A stretch of 64,000 nucleotides of DNA from Zelopaecilomyces penicillatus (GCA_005765155.1 VCCP01000006.1:198501-262500); one strand, 5' to 3'; counted from the first letter of the stretch, positions 33,361 through 47,889 are shown. Notes: generated by a model from the letters alone, not told the origin. Numbers and translations are program-made.

Positions 33361-35078
33361 TCAATCTGTAATGAACTCAATCATTACTGTGCCCTGTTTC
33401 AACCCAATCTCCTCGATAGTCTCATCCAGGCTTGCAATCAAGTCTTGCCCCTGAGGCATCTTCTTTAGCTCAAACTCCACACCTTCTTGACCCTCCAGTG
33501 GCTCCGCTTTGAGCCACTCAAAGATCCTGCGCACCGGGTCTGCCACGTTGAAGCGCCGAATGACACGTCCACTAGGGTGTCGGAACTGTATGCGTGTTGT
33601 CGTTGCGGGGTTGTTTTCTGGTTCGGTATGTGGGCTTGTGCTTGATATCTGCAAAAAGGGGCTTTGTTCCGAGGCCAGCTCAGTTTCTTCTGCTTTTTCG
33701 TTGCTGTCACTGGGCCCTGGAGTCTTTGTGAGGGCGTCAGGATCGTAAACGTTGGGGTTTGAGCTTGAAGCACTGCTCTGTCCACCGCCGGCTAGACTGT
33801 TCTTCAGTGCCATCTCCAACATTTCATCTTCCGTCATGCGATCCACGTCCACAACTTGAGGCTTCCGCACTGCCGCTCTGGCGACCGGGTTCTTGCTGTT
33901 GGCTGCTAGGCTATAACGGTCTAGAAACTCCGCCAGCTCGGCATGGAAATCCATGGCTTCGGGAAATGGTCGACCGCTCCACACTTTGACTTGCTCACCC
34001 GTACGAGGATCAATGATAGAGACGTGCGGATAATTCTCCGGGTTCTCATGCCCTTGGTTGGGGAAATAGAATGTGATGAACTCCTCTGCATCGGGATAAT
34101 CTTTGTCGTATTGTAAAAAGATGAAATTTTCCGTCACGAGTTCGCTAATCGTCTTGTTCTTCCAAATGTCGCGGTTAAGCGCTTGACAGTTGAAGTCGTT
34201 CATATCCTGCAAGTTGACCAAGATCCACTTCTTATCCTCTTTGCCCAGTGTCCGAGCCTCGTCCCAAGTCAATCGTGACATTAGTTCGTACGGTGGCCGG
34301 AATAAATCTTGGAGTCGTCTGGCATGACTGCCGTTTTCATTCGTATCGCTTGCCGGACCCGATGTCCCGTCGCCCCATATCCGTTGTCCAAAGGGGCCTC
34401 CCGACCGCGCTATTAATTCGCATGTTAGCCTTTATTTAAAAACCCGAGGCACTCAGCGGTATTCGGAACTATCCCAGACTTACGAGGTGGTTGTCTTCTT
34501 TGCCTCAATTGTTCCAGGATAGCAGCCTCTGCATTATCGCTCCCAACTCCTCCAGGTCCAGCCCAAGACGGATTCGGAGCTACCAGGGTTTCTGTCGTCC
34601 TGGCGATTGGTGCCCTGACAGCGTCTCCAATCAAGCCTCTAGATCCTGTCCCTGATGAATGATCTTCCTGGTACATCTCTTCCTGTAGGCGCTTAGCCAT
34701 GGCAGCGTCTTCCTCTTCCTGTGCAAATGCAGCAGCTTGTGCAGCGGCAGCCCGTCCGTCGTCGTCATCGTCGTCATCATCTTGACCTATATCGTCATCG
34801 AATTGCATATCCGCATCTTCATCTTCACTATTTATATGAATGACGCCGCTTGCATCCTCTCGGCCGATATTGGTCCTCCCAGCAGGCCGTGACGAAGTCC
34901 TGCTTGTCGACGCAGCAGCTGGTGCAACTCCAGCCCCTACGCCTGAAACCAAATCCGGGTTCTCGTAGAAAAGTTCTATAGCGCGCTCAAAGTTCCCGGT
35001 TGTGATTTCCAAGAAGCCACGTGCCACATCTACACTGGCGCCAGTGATGGCGACAAAGAGGGAGATGTTCTCCTCCAT
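33361..35078 (-). CDS. UBA-UAS-UBX protein (UBXN7/Ubx5 type), Cdc48 cofactor
   Basis: Two exons (35078-34484 and 34409-33361) give about 547 residues. Domains in order: a UBA-like helix bundle at residues 1-45 (TGASVDVARGFLEITTGNFERAIELFYE); an acidic stretch including a run of eight aspartates near 110; a thioredoxin-like UAS domain at 240-360 (DKKWILVNLQDMNDFNCQALNRD); a ubiquitin-interacting motif near 390 (TEDEMLEMALKNSLAG); and a C-terminal UBX domain from about 460 (TRIQFRHPSGRVIRRFNVADPVRR). This architecture matches human UBXN7 and yeast Ubx5, which bring ubiquitylated substrates and cullin ligases to Cdc48/p97. All domains look complete. It lies head-to-tail with ECM29 on the same strand. 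The intron is 74 nt and falls in the linker before UAS. Confidence 0.92.
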
Positions 35079-35914
35079 GGCCGTTTGAGGAGGCGTACAC
35101 TATTCCAGGAAGCAAACGCAAGTCCAAGCGCAAACTTTGAGAATAAGATGTCAGGTGAAAGTTCAGTCAACTCTCACTTTGCAAGATAATGTGTATCGAG
35201 TTGCAAAGACGGCGGACGTACGGAATTCGCCAAGTGGGTTTCGACGGCGGTCAAGAAACGACCCCCCACAGCTAGGACCTCGTTGGACGGTGGAATGCCT
35301 TTGTTTGTCTGGCCCAGGCAAAATTCCAAGGGATTTTGGTAGATTGCTTTGCCAAATTCGAGTCGTTGATTCGTCGTTTTCAGTAAGCACGAAGCTTTTG
35401 CAACGGTCGTAATATTAAATCGTTAACAAAGACTGAAGAAGTGGAAGGAAGAGTCCTAATCACTACAGGCAAGCACCTACCATGACGCAACAGCAACTCA
35501 CCCCGCCATGGAGTGAAGGTCAAACCCCGGCCGGAATATCCTCCGCACCGGTAATCTACGGAGTTAGCCCACCAAGCACACCTACCCTGGAATTGAAGCA
35601 CAATATCCAGTGCTACAGGTTTGGAAGCAAGAATGCAAAAGAATATCTACACTTTACACATCCCGCATCACATAAAGCCCTCTTCTACAATTACTTGAAT
35701 AGAGGAATAATCCTTTCACAAAAAGTTGCAATTAATGGAAAACAATCACAGCAACTCAGAATGATTGGTACACTATGAATTACTACTCAGCATACCCAGA
35801 CAGCGTTTTGTGAACAATATTCTTTATAGGGAAGCTAATTGTGCGTCCTATCAGGCTAAAATAACTGTAAATGTTTTTGTCTTCTAACCCACTAATATCA
35901 GGATCTATATCGCC
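35079..35914. other. intergenic region
   Basis: Holds the promoter of the UBX gene and the 3' flank of ecm29. A plus-strand 98-codon frame at 35482 has no family resemblance. Confidence 0.5.
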
Positions 35915-38900
35915 TTATCTAGATGTATTGTAGCGACGAGCATCATGCAAATCCTCCAACAGGTTCTTCCAAGCCTTCTGCACTTCGGGAACCCGCTCCT
36001 CCTGGATAGCTCGATTGACAGCCTGCTCCAACTCTTCCAACCTTGTACTCGACCTTCCAAAAAATCCTTCCACATGTGCCTTGAGTGTTGCTGAGACTGC
36101 CTTGGCTCTTGTCAGCCTCTGCGCCTCTGTCCCATTCTCTGCCCGGTCAATGTCGAGACTTCCGAGGTACCCCAGTAATACTCCATTGCTGTCGGGAGCG
36201 GTCTCCAAGGATGCAGAAGATTTTGTGGCCGTGATGTCTTGCATTAAATCGCAAACACATTCATACCACACTTCTCGTTTGATAGAATCAAACTTGGTGC
36301 TCGCAAGATGTGGCCGTAGAGTGGCGATGATGTCGTTGACAATGGCCCGGGTTTGCCTTGGTTTAGAACGAGTATAACCGCGGGCGATAGCCTCCAAGCC
36401 ATTCTTGGCAGCTTCCAGGATCGTATCCTCTTTTGAATCCACTTCCATTTTATCGTTGTCCTTCAGCTCATCCAGGTGAGGAGTAACAACATCAGAAATC
36501 TCTTGAAGCATATCTAAATCATCCCTTGCCTTTGCAAACTGCCACAAACAGCGGAAAGCATGCGGCCTGTAATCTTCATTGTTTCGCTTTGCCTCACGTA
36601 TTGCAATCTTCTTCATTTGTGCTGCAATTTGAGCATCACTGCTCCATAACGATCTTCCCTTTTCCACAAACTTTGGATATGACTTAAGCAGCTTTTCTTT
36701 GCCAGGGAATGTTTTCAAGGCAAGTGTTTGATCAAACACAGGCCAGATTGCTTTCAAGTTGGCCTCTCCAATCGCGCCGGTTGCATCACTGGAACTAGCC
36801 ACATCGGAGACCATGGCGGCAACAGTAAAGGCGCCTGTGTGTCGTAGGGCCCACTGCGTGGTATCCAGGCACTTCTCTACTAGAGAGACGATTTCTGGAA
36901 CATAACGTACAACGGTACGACTACTTCCAGCGTGCTGAGTCCACACTTCTTGAAACACTTTGCTGGTGTACTCATCAACATCGTGGGACCCAAGATAAGA
37001 AAGTGGCAAGAGCACTGTCTCCTGTGCAGTAAAATGGTCTGGGGACACCTTGGCTATCGCAACGACGACATCTCCCACCTTTTGACGACGTGATACTTCT
37101 TCTGACTGCAGATAAAGATTCACGAGCTTTTCACAAAACCTCTGTTTAGATGCATCTGGAACCACTCTCACGATGTATGCTGCTGCACGAGCGTATGCCT
37201 GGCTTACTTCGTCGTTCTTATCGAGAACTTGCTTTTCCAACAACTGCAGAAACTTACCCGAAACCGGCTTTATTTCGTTTGTGTGGCGAGTGAAAAGTGT
37301 CGCCAAGACCCGGCTACAGCCAATCTTGGTTGGCATTCCAATGGCAGTTTTGATGGTTTGCTCAAGTCGAGGAGCAAGTTCGACCATTGCTTTCTCATCA
37401 ATGAAGCGCAAGATATTCTCAATGGCCTCAGAGATGGGAGACTGGTTGACCATCTGGGATCGTAGTTTGTCAATCTTCTCCCGGCTGTCTTCTCCAACTC
37501 GCTGGTAGTGGTAGTTGATCTGTTGAGGTTCAATTGTGCTCAGCAAACCCAATAGTTGGGGGATCACGTCAGGAATAAATGTCCTCAGGCTCTTTCCTCC
37601 ATGCTTTGCAATCTTGAGAACTGTAATAGTCGCGAACATTTGCACATCCTGAACTGTACTTTCCACACCCTTTTCAGACAGTAAGAATGGGAGCGCCTCT
37701 TGCATCATTGCTTTTGCCGCCGATCCATGGCCGCCTTCTTCCAGCTGTCGAACGAGGCTGTTTGAGAGAGCCATGCAAAGTCTTAGAGCACCCTCTCTGA
37801 CGCTTCCCTTCACATCGTCTAGCACTTTGAGCGCAGTTGTCCAGATTTCTCGATAGTATTTCTCATACTGTTTGAATTGACGTCCTGAAATCAAGTCGGA
37901 AATGGCAGCGCAGCTTGCCTGTCGCATTCTCCATTCCCTTCCCAGTATGCTTTTGAGTAAGTCTTCCATAATGGCATCAAAATGAGTATCAATTGTGGCA
38001 CCAGAATCCTTAACCAGAGATTTCCAGATATCTTCCATAGACTTCTGAACATTGGTGTTAGGATCAAAACGGTATCTGAATAGCTTTGGATAGAGCTTCG
38101 GATCAACTTCAGAGTCTGACAAGATGTTGCTGAGACCGAAACGTCCAAAGGCAGACCGTGTAGACCATGTTGCAGCATTGGCAGCTAAAGACATAAATTT
38201 GTAGACCAAGCGCTGATCTCCTACCTCGTTGGCCAAGCTCACAATGTCCTTGTAGGATGTAATGGAGCTTCCTTCCCCTGTGGGTAACGCACCAGGCTCG
38301 AACAACTCAGTTTCCTCATCGACCTTTAGCTGCGTGCTAGAGCCGGTAAACGCCGATACGAGATCCTTAACCAAAGCGCTCTTGAGATCCGCATCACCGC
38401 GCTCGTAAACTAATGACAAGCCGCGAGAAGCGGTCTCTTGTACAAGCTCATCTCTTGCACTCAGAAGGCGCATGAATGCGGCTTGCGACTCTCTTAGTCG
38501 AGATTGAACTTGTGGTAGATGCGAGCAATACTGAACTATGCAGAAAAGCCAGACCCCAGAAGCCTTCAACAGTGAAGGTTTTGTTGCCTTGCAGTCAGTG
38601 AACAACTTCTCAATCACACTTTTGACAAGGAAACCTCTGCCACTAGATTGAAGCTGCGTGTTTTTAGATTCAACGTCCATGGTCAATTGTACAAAGTTTG
38701 AGTCCCAGGCAGCAATCACAGCAGTAATGGCATCTCCAACTGTGAAATGCACCTCAACTCTCTTGATCTCATGAAGTGAGAAGAGCTCCGTCAAGATCGG
38801 ACCGACAGCTCCTTGGGACCATAAATCGGATCCGTCTTGGGGTGCTTCTACTGGCTCTGAGGCTTGGACACAGACAGCGAGCCGACCTAAGCCGAAGATA

Positions 38901-41545
38901 GCTTTCTCGTTTCCTTTCTTTGCATGGACAGCAAGCTTCTTGATGATATTTTCAAGGCTGTAAGTGCCATCGGCCGGGGGCATCGCTAGTTTGGCCGACC
39001 AAAGCTGAGAGAAAGATTCCAACGCAGATCCCAGCAGAGAGGGTGCAATATTTTCTTTGACCAAGAGCGCAAAGGGAAACGACAGGCTTGAGGGAGTATT
39101 TCGATTATAAAAGACACACCGTGAACACAGGTGTCCATAGGCTAGCAGAGCACCTTCGGCGGCGTTCAAACTTGATCCAGTTGATTCTTCAGCATTTGCA
39201 AATAGAGCCTGAAGCGTCTTGCTCAAGTTGTCGACGGTATCTGAGTTATTTTTTGGGTGTGCACCCAGTATTCCCAAAGCTTTAGAGCCCAGTGAGCGAA
39301 TCTCGCTACTGTTAGATTTGATAAGCGGAAGGAGTTTGATACCAACCCCAGTGATTGAACTGAGGGCTTCTCCTGGAGTCAGTGATGCAACCTCAACAAA
39401 ACAGCGAATACACTCTTCGGTTACTGGTGAATCATCGATAAGAGCCCCCTCCAGGCAGCATTTAAGATAGAAAATCAGATAGGCACTATCAATTGAGGAG
39501 AGGTATGTTCGAATACGCTCCTTGGTTTTGATATCCGTTTTTACTTGCGCGTCGAGGGTCTGCATCCAGTCTGGTTGAACCTTGAAATCATCAAGAGCGG
39601 AAAGAAACATGATCTGCCTGCAGTATCGAAGTGCAAGCGGGAAGGCTTGCACGCGAGGTCCCTGAAAATTCTGGAAGATCGGCTTTTGTGGCAATGTCGG
39701 CAACCCGCCAACTGTTGTGGAAACTGTGGCACATTCAGGCTCAATAAGGGAATCAAACAGGGCGGCGACCATTTCCTTCCAATCAGGCATTTGAGGATTT
39801 GTCTCAGTATGGGCTAAATAGGTCCATGGATCTAAACCCTTATGGCCTTGCTCGATTACGTCACTTCGCTCGTTGAGTTGCCCAGCTACGGCGAGAATAT
39901 CAATCCATCGGCCATAGATATCAGAAAATGGCAGGCACTGATTTGCCCATTTGACAACAGCATGACGAGTGCTACGTATAGCCGGCGCTTCGTCTCGAAG
40001 AGACATGTAGGTCATCAGCATGGTCCTCAGAGCTGCAGCTTCATCCCCGACCAAGGGTGGTATTTTTGATGTCAAACTGGAGAGAGCACCATCGATGTTG
40101 ACTACAGCTTCTGTAGTGGGATCTTCGGATAGCGATCGAAAAAGCCAGGCTGCGAGATCCAAACGGTTCTGAACAGGCATGTCAGCGCTTGGAGCAAGCA
40201 TGCCAATGGTTTCATAAGCCCTGGATCGAAGTGATACGTCATCATTGGAAGTTTGCTCAGGGACTGGCCAGGCTTGTGTTTCAATGTATGCTCTCATACT
40301 CTGAATGAGTTGTGGCCCAATAGAAAACCCCTCTTGAGAAGGACCAACACGGGCCACCCATGAGAGATATTGAAACAGAGCTTTGTGGAGCTTAGTACGT
40401 TCGAGCGCGCTTGAGGGTTGGCGGGCTTGGGTTGATGAGTCGGTGGACTGCTGTGGCAAGAAATCTAAAGTCACCACATTTATAATGCTGCTTGACATTG
40501 TTGTTGAGATGGCAGATTTAGAGAGCATCCCTAAAATCCGAGTTCGATAAGCTGCTGGCAAAATAGAATGGGCTTGAAACAATCGAGTCACTAATGTGGC
40601 ATCCTCCATGGAAACTGAACTCCGCTTGAGAATCTCTTCGGCTGTTGAAGCAACTCTAGAATCTGGGTTGGATGAGCCATAGAGGGCGGGTAGAAACCGT
40701 TCTTCATCAGTAAAGGCAGCGCTAGCCAGAAGAGTTACCGCCTTGGACTTCAACTCCGAAATTCGGTGAAGAACTTTGTCCGCACCTGTGGCATCGACTG
40801 TAAAGAAGGCAACTTCGTCGGTGGAGAGTGTAGGATTGGCCTGAGCCAATGTTTGACTTCCGAAGGGCGCTCTTAACCGAAGGAAGAGCCCAATTGCCTT
40901 GGCAAGAAATTTTGCATCGGCTTCATCTGAGAGGCCAATGGAGGCCCTGAACTCTTCATCTTCTTTGCTTCCGCGTTGGGGTATTCGAATGTCTAGAATG
41001 AGGCGAAGGATGATGTTGAATACGGTTGCAGCTCTTGGGTGGCCTTCATCCTTGGACAAGCCACTGAGCGCAATTGGGATCAGATCCCGCCTCTCGTCTG
41101 GGTCCAGACGCTCTAAGCTATGTAGCACAAAAGAAAGATCCAATTGTTTGATGATGGGCGAATCATTGGATTTGTATTGCTGGAGTAGCGCCTTCACGGG
41201 GAGCACAACTCTAATCCTCACTATCAGCTATGGTCGCCTACAAATGGCCAACTACGGGCAATGGGCATGCATACTCTGGCGGCTGAATGAACGTCTTTAA
41301 GCGAGCCAAGATTTGTATTACCTGCCCATAAATCAGCCATAATCCATTTGGGCCATTGATAGCACGGGGATACAGACCCTCGACCTTACAGAGGCATGCT
41401 CACTTGCGGCCTTCAGGATCAGAGGTGCCAGGAACCGTTGCAACAATTGGTGCAGCTTTTCCTCCTTGTTGGCAACCCCGAGAATTTTAAACTCGACACT
41501 TTCCAGCAACTGCATCTCCCGTGCCTCCGTTGGCGAGGCTGCCAT
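35915..41545 (-). CDS. ecm29: proteasome adaptor/scaffold ECM29
   Basis: Three exons (41545-41378, 41321-41275, 41210-35915) give about 1836 residues, close to yeast Ecm29 (about 1870). The protein is built almost entirely of HEAT-like helical repeats. The N-terminus matches the family: LLESVEFKILGVANKEEKLHQL, then across both introns ASVRSR-VIQILARLKTFIQPPE-VVLPVKALLQQYK. Ecm29 binds the 26S proteasome at the core-cap junction, tethers it to other compartments and remodels it under stress. The 47-nt second exon is inferred from this continuity and both junctions keep the frame. The large third exon is uninterrupted for 5.3 kb. The neighbour downstream on the same strand is another ubiquitin-proteasome gene. 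Confidence 0.95.
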
Positions 41546-44500
41546 GATGGGAAGGACGAGGCTGAGATGAGGGATCCAAAGGGCGGGGTGATGGGTAAAA
41601 CAGGCAGAACTCGGCGATCTTACGGCAGGAGAAGAGATAGAAAACAGGGGATCAAGTTACACAAGCATGTCCACAGGAATCATTTAAAAACAGAAACTCG
41701 CTTGCAAAGGGCAATTGTCCAAGGCAACCTTGGGGTGACGAGTTGAGAACTTGCGAGGCAAACGTTTCGGTAGCGGTGATGCCAGGCCTGCAATTGAGTG
41801 ACGACAGCCTTCTATCAAAAATGACTAAGCAGGCCTGTCCCACACACGGTAAGCCCAGCCGGAGCATATAATTCACCAGCTATTTATCGTATGACTGGTA
41901 TAGTAGAAGCAGCACAGGGGAATCAAGACGAGGAGACTCTTAATTGTATTAAAATAAAAGAACTATTTGAACTCCCTTAAGCGCTTAGAAAGGGATCAAA
42001 ATGTGCTAGTATAGTAGCAATATATTGCTGTCTCTTTTATGATAGGGTAAGTCAGGGTATCGTACAGTTAGATCAGGCACAGACAGGTAACGAGGAACTC
42101 TTGCCAATTACGCGAATTATTAGATGGTGAATGGTGTTTTAACTTGGCGGTCATAAGTACGAAGGTGGGATGTATGGCTATAAATGATCTCAATGGAAAC
42201 GCTGTTGACAGATTCCAATTGTTATTTAATATTAACCCAGACATGATAATGACATTGTCAGCAGCTCACGAGATTTGATTTATTTTCTCCTAATGCGTAA
42301 TATCGAGAACGTATTGCATACCTTCAAGATTTACATAAGCAAGTGATTACTAGACGTGTGCATGTGAAGCTGCATCGAGCCTGTTGTGCAGCCCCTGCAG
42401 TGCAACGAATAAGGTGACGCAAACATGACCCGAGGGTTGACAGGTACTACGATACAAATACCTCCCTCCCTGCTACGGGGGACGTCAGACCTCATCATTA
42501 CCGATGGGCTAAAGTGACTGTGCGCTTTCATTCCCGATACTGCGAGTGAGGCTGCATGCAGTTTAAAATGAGCAAATGCAGTACCTTGTCCTAGCCAGCT
42601 GCGTGACCAGTGCCTTGTAATCCATCCGAGTCCGTTCGCTCTGTGTGCTGGAATGAGGCGAGTCCATCTGCCTCAAGGTCCTCTCGACTGAGAAAGACAG
42701 CAATAATAGTGTTGGAATGTGATGTGCGTTTGAGCACGTTGGCCAGCCCGATACCGGCTGATATGCAGCTTACAAGGCGATCCCTTGGTCCGGGATAGGT
42801 GGAGGGCGAAATGACATTATACAATAGAAACTGAAAGGCCTGGTCGTTCTTGCGAGACAGTGAAGCAGGCAGGCACCCAAACAGCCGATGAACGAACGCT
42901 CCTTTGAATCATTTGTGTGCGCGCCCAAAACATGCAGGTTGTGGGGCTTTGTGCAAGTCGACGCTTTAAAACCTCACGGAAGTACAGAGTACTTTATACT
43001 GTGCAAATTATGAACCTTCATCGACATGCACCTGTGAGAATAAAAGCAGATGCAGCATCCATCTGATAAATTAGCTAATGCTAACAGACGCAAGACGCCA
43101 GGATCAGAAGAAGAAGCATGGAACAGCACATGTGACTTCGGGCTTTCGATATTGCTGCCCAGTCTCAGCCGCCGTGTCTGGGGATAGATGCTGGTTTCAA
43201 GAGGGTGACTTGCGGGGAAAGATGGCAATCTGCTCAGTGTGAAGTAACAGACTTCGTACTCCGCACCCACCAACGGATTCTGGTGGCAAGGCGAAGCCTC
43301 ACCTGGACGCCAGGCCAGGAAAGGCGGTGACCCGTGACTGAGCAAACTTTGTCTGATTTGCATCTCAGCGACGAATTTCAGCTGGACCTGGGTGAGGGTT
43401 GTTGCAGGGGTACTTGGCATATTAACGGCCGATCCGAATGGGCTACAGCGTGTGACAAGGTTTCCATCCCAATCCTACGACAGCCATCTTCTTGTTGTCT
43501 ATTCATTCAGTCACGAGGAGTGGACTTCGGAGTGGCCAAGGACGTGACTAGTGACAACATAGACATAATCGCCTTCCATAAAAACTAGTATCTCTCTGTG
43601 GCATTGGCGTAGCATAACCAATGAAGATTTCTCTCGGACCTCGCGGCCCCCCCACCGCGGAATCGAGCAGACGGGACTACCAGACGCCTGGAACCAGCTC
43701 TCATTTGCTCGAACAATCCAGCCCTGAGTCGGCACCCGCCACTCCTTGCTGCATTCCATAATTTTTGGCCCTGTGGCTCATAACCAATTGGGGTGCGGCC
43801 AGGGGACAGAAGGGAGGGGTGCATGTCTTGATGCGGACGCTGGCCTGGCTAGGGGTGCTGGTGCGATCTTGATTGATGAGAAACAGAATCGAACCCATCT
43901 TCCCGTGGCTGGATACACGATCTGGAAACCACATGGCGAATGGATCTGATGCTTGTTCGGGGTGCACAGTGGGCACACTGCTCCCTCCATCAATGCTTAA
44001 GCATAGGGGTAAAGCGACACTGAAATTGGTGTAGAATACGCATATAATAGGGACTGCTTGGGCGTCTATGATCGAACAGACTCGCAACTAATCTAGGGTC
44101 TTAAGAAATAGCAGAACAGATGCTCAGAGTCGGAAGGCAGTCCCGCGCTGAGTCTGAGACAAAAAGTAATCACGGTTGGTACAGCAGTATGTATTTGGCA
44201 AGCAAGACACGTATGTACTTGCCACAGTTGGGTTGAAACTCCCATCTGCGTTTGTACATGATATCAATTGCGACGGTGTCCATATAGCTTTGCCGTTAGG
44301 GCTGAATCAATGCAACAAAGGCTGTCCAATGTAGCTGATGCTAGGCAGAATGTATGCTGGCGGCATTCAGTACCGAAAGGGATTTTGGGAAAATCAAATC
44401 TTGCGAGGTATAGCTACTAAAAAGCTTACCACACCCTGTGACCCCGGCAGCTACACAATCTCAGGTTGTAGCACGGTTTGATACCGCGTATTGACGAAAA

Positions 44501-45283
44501 AGGCGATTGGGAGGCATGGTAGGAAAATGACAGGGCTATCGTCATGCAAGGAGCGAACCGCTGCTAGCATAGAATGGAGCTGAGACACGTTGCTTTTTTG
44601 ACCGATGCGTGCTTTGTGCTGCTAAGTAATCAATCAAGAAACACGAGAATTAGACCGCTGACGAGGGAGGGGTGGCCCAGGGAGAGATATGACTTGTGGG
44701 AGGGAGACACTGAGCCGGATACATTCATTGCCTTTGAAACAGAAAGCTGCGGATAAGAGCAGGCAGTGGCCTCATCCTCCGTAGAAACTGCCCAGCCAGT
44801 CGACAATTGAAACCTTGCCAACATACATTCAAGTCGACAGCCTAGTCAGATACGGTGCACGTGCCTTTGACATTCAAGATTTGGGTGTCAATGAAAGTAA
44901 TGTCAAGCATCCCCACTCCCACAAAAGTTACGAGGCACGAAGTACGAAGTACGAAAAACAGGATCGAAAAGCTTCGTATGTACTTCATCCACCTGATTCG
45001 TATCTCTATTTTTGCCCTTTGCAGACTAAATTTAGATTAGTGTCAGCATTGAAGTGTTGAGCACTGTTACCATAGAAGATTCGAGCTCAATGGCAGGTGA
45101 TTGGATTTATTAGCCCGTAGCGAGATGTTTCCTCCACTACAATGCTAATTGCGACGATACCTCGCTCAACTCGCCCCAATTCACGATACAGCCCGGAGCC
45201 AGTCATTAGGACCAAAGTGCTTCTTGGCAATCAATGCACAGTCCACAGCTGCCCTTTCAGCCTGTGCTGAGCCATGTGAAACC

Positions 45284-45306
45284 AGAGAGAGAGAGAGAGA
45301 GAGAGA
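45284..45306. repeat. (AG)n microsatellite
   Basis: About eleven uninterrupted AG units. It is a simple sequence repeat in non-coding DNA, likely length-polymorphic. Confidence 0.85.
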
Positions 45307-46581
45307 TGGAAACGTTCCGCAGCGATTCCCTTGTCTATACGGAGTATCCATCTTCATATTGAATAAAGTCTAATTCGTAAGAAAGTGCCTCGTACAATTT
45401 GCTTTTTCTGGTCAGTGGAGGGTTGGGATCGATTGTAGTAGCACTTGGTACACGTAGGATTCACGGATGCCGGTGTGACATGCATTTCGATCAACCAGCA
45501 TCGGCCCCTTGCTGATTTATCATAGGTACGAGATATTGACGTACGTACTCACTGGAGACGGTATCTCTGCAGAAATGGCGAATACATCTCGCACTGTGCA
45601 CATGTTGGCACCATGGCAGGTCCAGTCAACTTGGGAAAATCCAGAATGAATATGCGCAATTGACGAATGCTTTCATCTCTGTACTTCTTTGGGTTTCTAC
45701 TAGCAATTCGGAGAGGAGGTAACCTGCCCAGTAGACCATGATTTCATGGACCGCCCTAGTAATTTGGTAGCAGGGGTGGCTGTAGCCAGTCACAACCATG
45801 GACGGCCATATGAGGAGACTTGGGGCTTTCTCCAATGGAACAAGTGAAGTAGTGGCCATGGATAGTGACAACTAGTGCCAAGCCTATAAACCCAACATAC
45901 AGACGAAGAGACAAAAGCAGGTCGGAGTGACGCTACCAAGCCCATTCCCAAGAGATGGGGAACCTGGCCTTTTCAGCCCTTGCTGGCCGACGATACATGC
46001 GCCGTTCAAGCGCATCGGGAGACGGATGTAAGCAACTTACTAGTCCGCTGCACTTGCCTGAATTACTTGAAAATAGAGAGCCAAGGCAATCTCGCAGACA
46101 AAGGAATTGGCATGAGCAACCACGGGGCGCGGAGTAGGGAAGCAAGGAAGGACATAGAATGTCAGAAGAGGGGAAAAGAAGCGCGAGAAGGAAGGGGCCT
46201 TTCAGTAATAATATGATGACTCGACTTCACGGTGAGAACACACTTTTGTTTTGCATCCCGTTGCTTATTCGCATTGCTTCTTTTGTCCCGCGTCTACTCG
46301 CGGTTTCGATAGGCGCTCATCCCGGAGCGTAGGCTCCATTGTACCATCAACGAATCAACCCTCCATGCTCGCAGCCCATTCCATTTCCCTCGCGGTCGAT
46401 CATTGGTGCCATGGGCTCCGAGTGCAGAATCGGGTGCACGTCGCGCGATGTCTCAACATATCTACAGATACAATACCGTAACTGTGGCAGCCTTATTATT
46501 CTTTATCTAATTATGTGCTCAGTGTATAGTCCTGTGCAGTGGGTAGCAGTGCAGTGCGGCCAGTGCAGCTATTGCGGCCCA

Positions 46582-46606
46582 GAAAAGCAAAAAGCAAAAG
46601 CAAAAG
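46582..46606. repeat. short AAAAGC tandem repeat
   Basis: Four near-perfect units of AAAAGC or AAAAAGC. They follow a cluster of CAGTG repeats at about 46535-46565. Confidence 0.6.
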
Positions 46607-47889
46607 TCGTCATCTGCTTGACTGCCAGGCATCAGGCCCTGACCTGGGCACCCCATCATCATCATCTCGGGCGTCGTCTGTGCATTCCATGCTAGTGTGT
46701 GTTTTTCTCGGCTCGTCCGCCCACAAACAGCTTTTCAACGGCGTGCTGCGTTCACGCCACCCAGATGCAGCGAGGTATCAGCGGATGGGATGCTAATTTT
46801 GAGGAGTATGACGATGTGTTTACAGTTGGGTATTTGTACCTGGATTTGTATACCTATACGTATGGACAGCATCAGCGGCATCAGCCCATACGAGGATAGA
46901 CGATGCATCGAGACGTTCCCTACAGGCAGACCGGCTGGCCGAGGCAAATCGCAACACCATTTCAAGATCGCTAGTTACGCGTAGTTACGAGCTGGTTTAC
47001 GAAGTAGGCGTCTTTGCCACATCGTGCCCACACACCCGTCATTGTAGTTTGGTGCAGCCAGTGCCAAGTGTCCCCAAACCATCAATAGCACCACTCACAC
47101 CAGAGCAGCAGCCTGATTGCCTTCAGTGCTGGATGGTGCAAATGCCAGTCTTGCTGGGATGATAGGAAACTCTCATCATCGCACTTCTTGCCGCCCCCTT
47201 TGCGTTCTCAATCTTCTTCCTCTTGCATTCCCCATAGTGTGATTCATGTTGATCTCTTTTTTCTGTCTCGTTTGCCGCAATTACAGAATCTTTCATCTGC
47301 TTGGCACCATCGTGTGTCGGTTGCCCTTTGTTGTCTTTGATGGGACATTTGAGTCGGATTTTTCAAACATTCAATCAAACGACGACGACCAGCTGCAAAC
47401 TTTAAGAAGAGCAAGGCCAGCTTCGCAACTGAAGTGTCGACGTCGCAGTCATTCGTCCAGACTGCTCTCCCGACGTGTCTTCGCCGCGATCTCAATTGCG
47501 TGCATCTTCATCATCATCAGTCCAGCACTCTCTCATCAATCACTGCGTCACGTAGCCCCGGCCCGGCCGACTTCGGTATAGCGTCCAGTAACAAGCTAGC
47601 AGACTCAGCCGTCATCCGCCTCGTGTGTGCGCTGTTTCATCAGTCCATCGCTCGTCCCACGCACAAGGCAGTCCGCCCAGCTAAAGCACCAAGTACCAAG
47701 ATTGAGCGCCGAGGAAAAAACGAGGGAGAAGATTGGCCACACACAGAGTCCACACAAAGTACATGCACACCCCCCTGGTCGATCCTAGTCGATATTTTCC
47801 CCTGCCCTCGCCTAGCGAATCCCCGCGCGACCCGGTTCAGGCTGTGCAGCGGAGTGTCGCTGAGTCTTGTCCTACGAAAAAAGACTGTG

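Noticed and set aside
35482..35778. 98-codon plus-strand frame between the UBX and ECM29 genes
   Set aside because: No recognisable motif and no promoter signal; kept out for lack of support.
41881..42350. AT-rich stretch considered as a RIP-mutated transposon remnant
   Set aside because: It is modestly AT-rich, but no terminal repeats, transposase or reverse-transcriptase remnant is visible, and a RIP index could not be calculated.
43885..43945. tRNA-like B-box (GGTTCGATTC) on the minus strand
   Set aside because: The T-loop sequence matches, but the T stem pairs poorly, no A box or anticodon stem fits, and no acceptor stem can be drawn.
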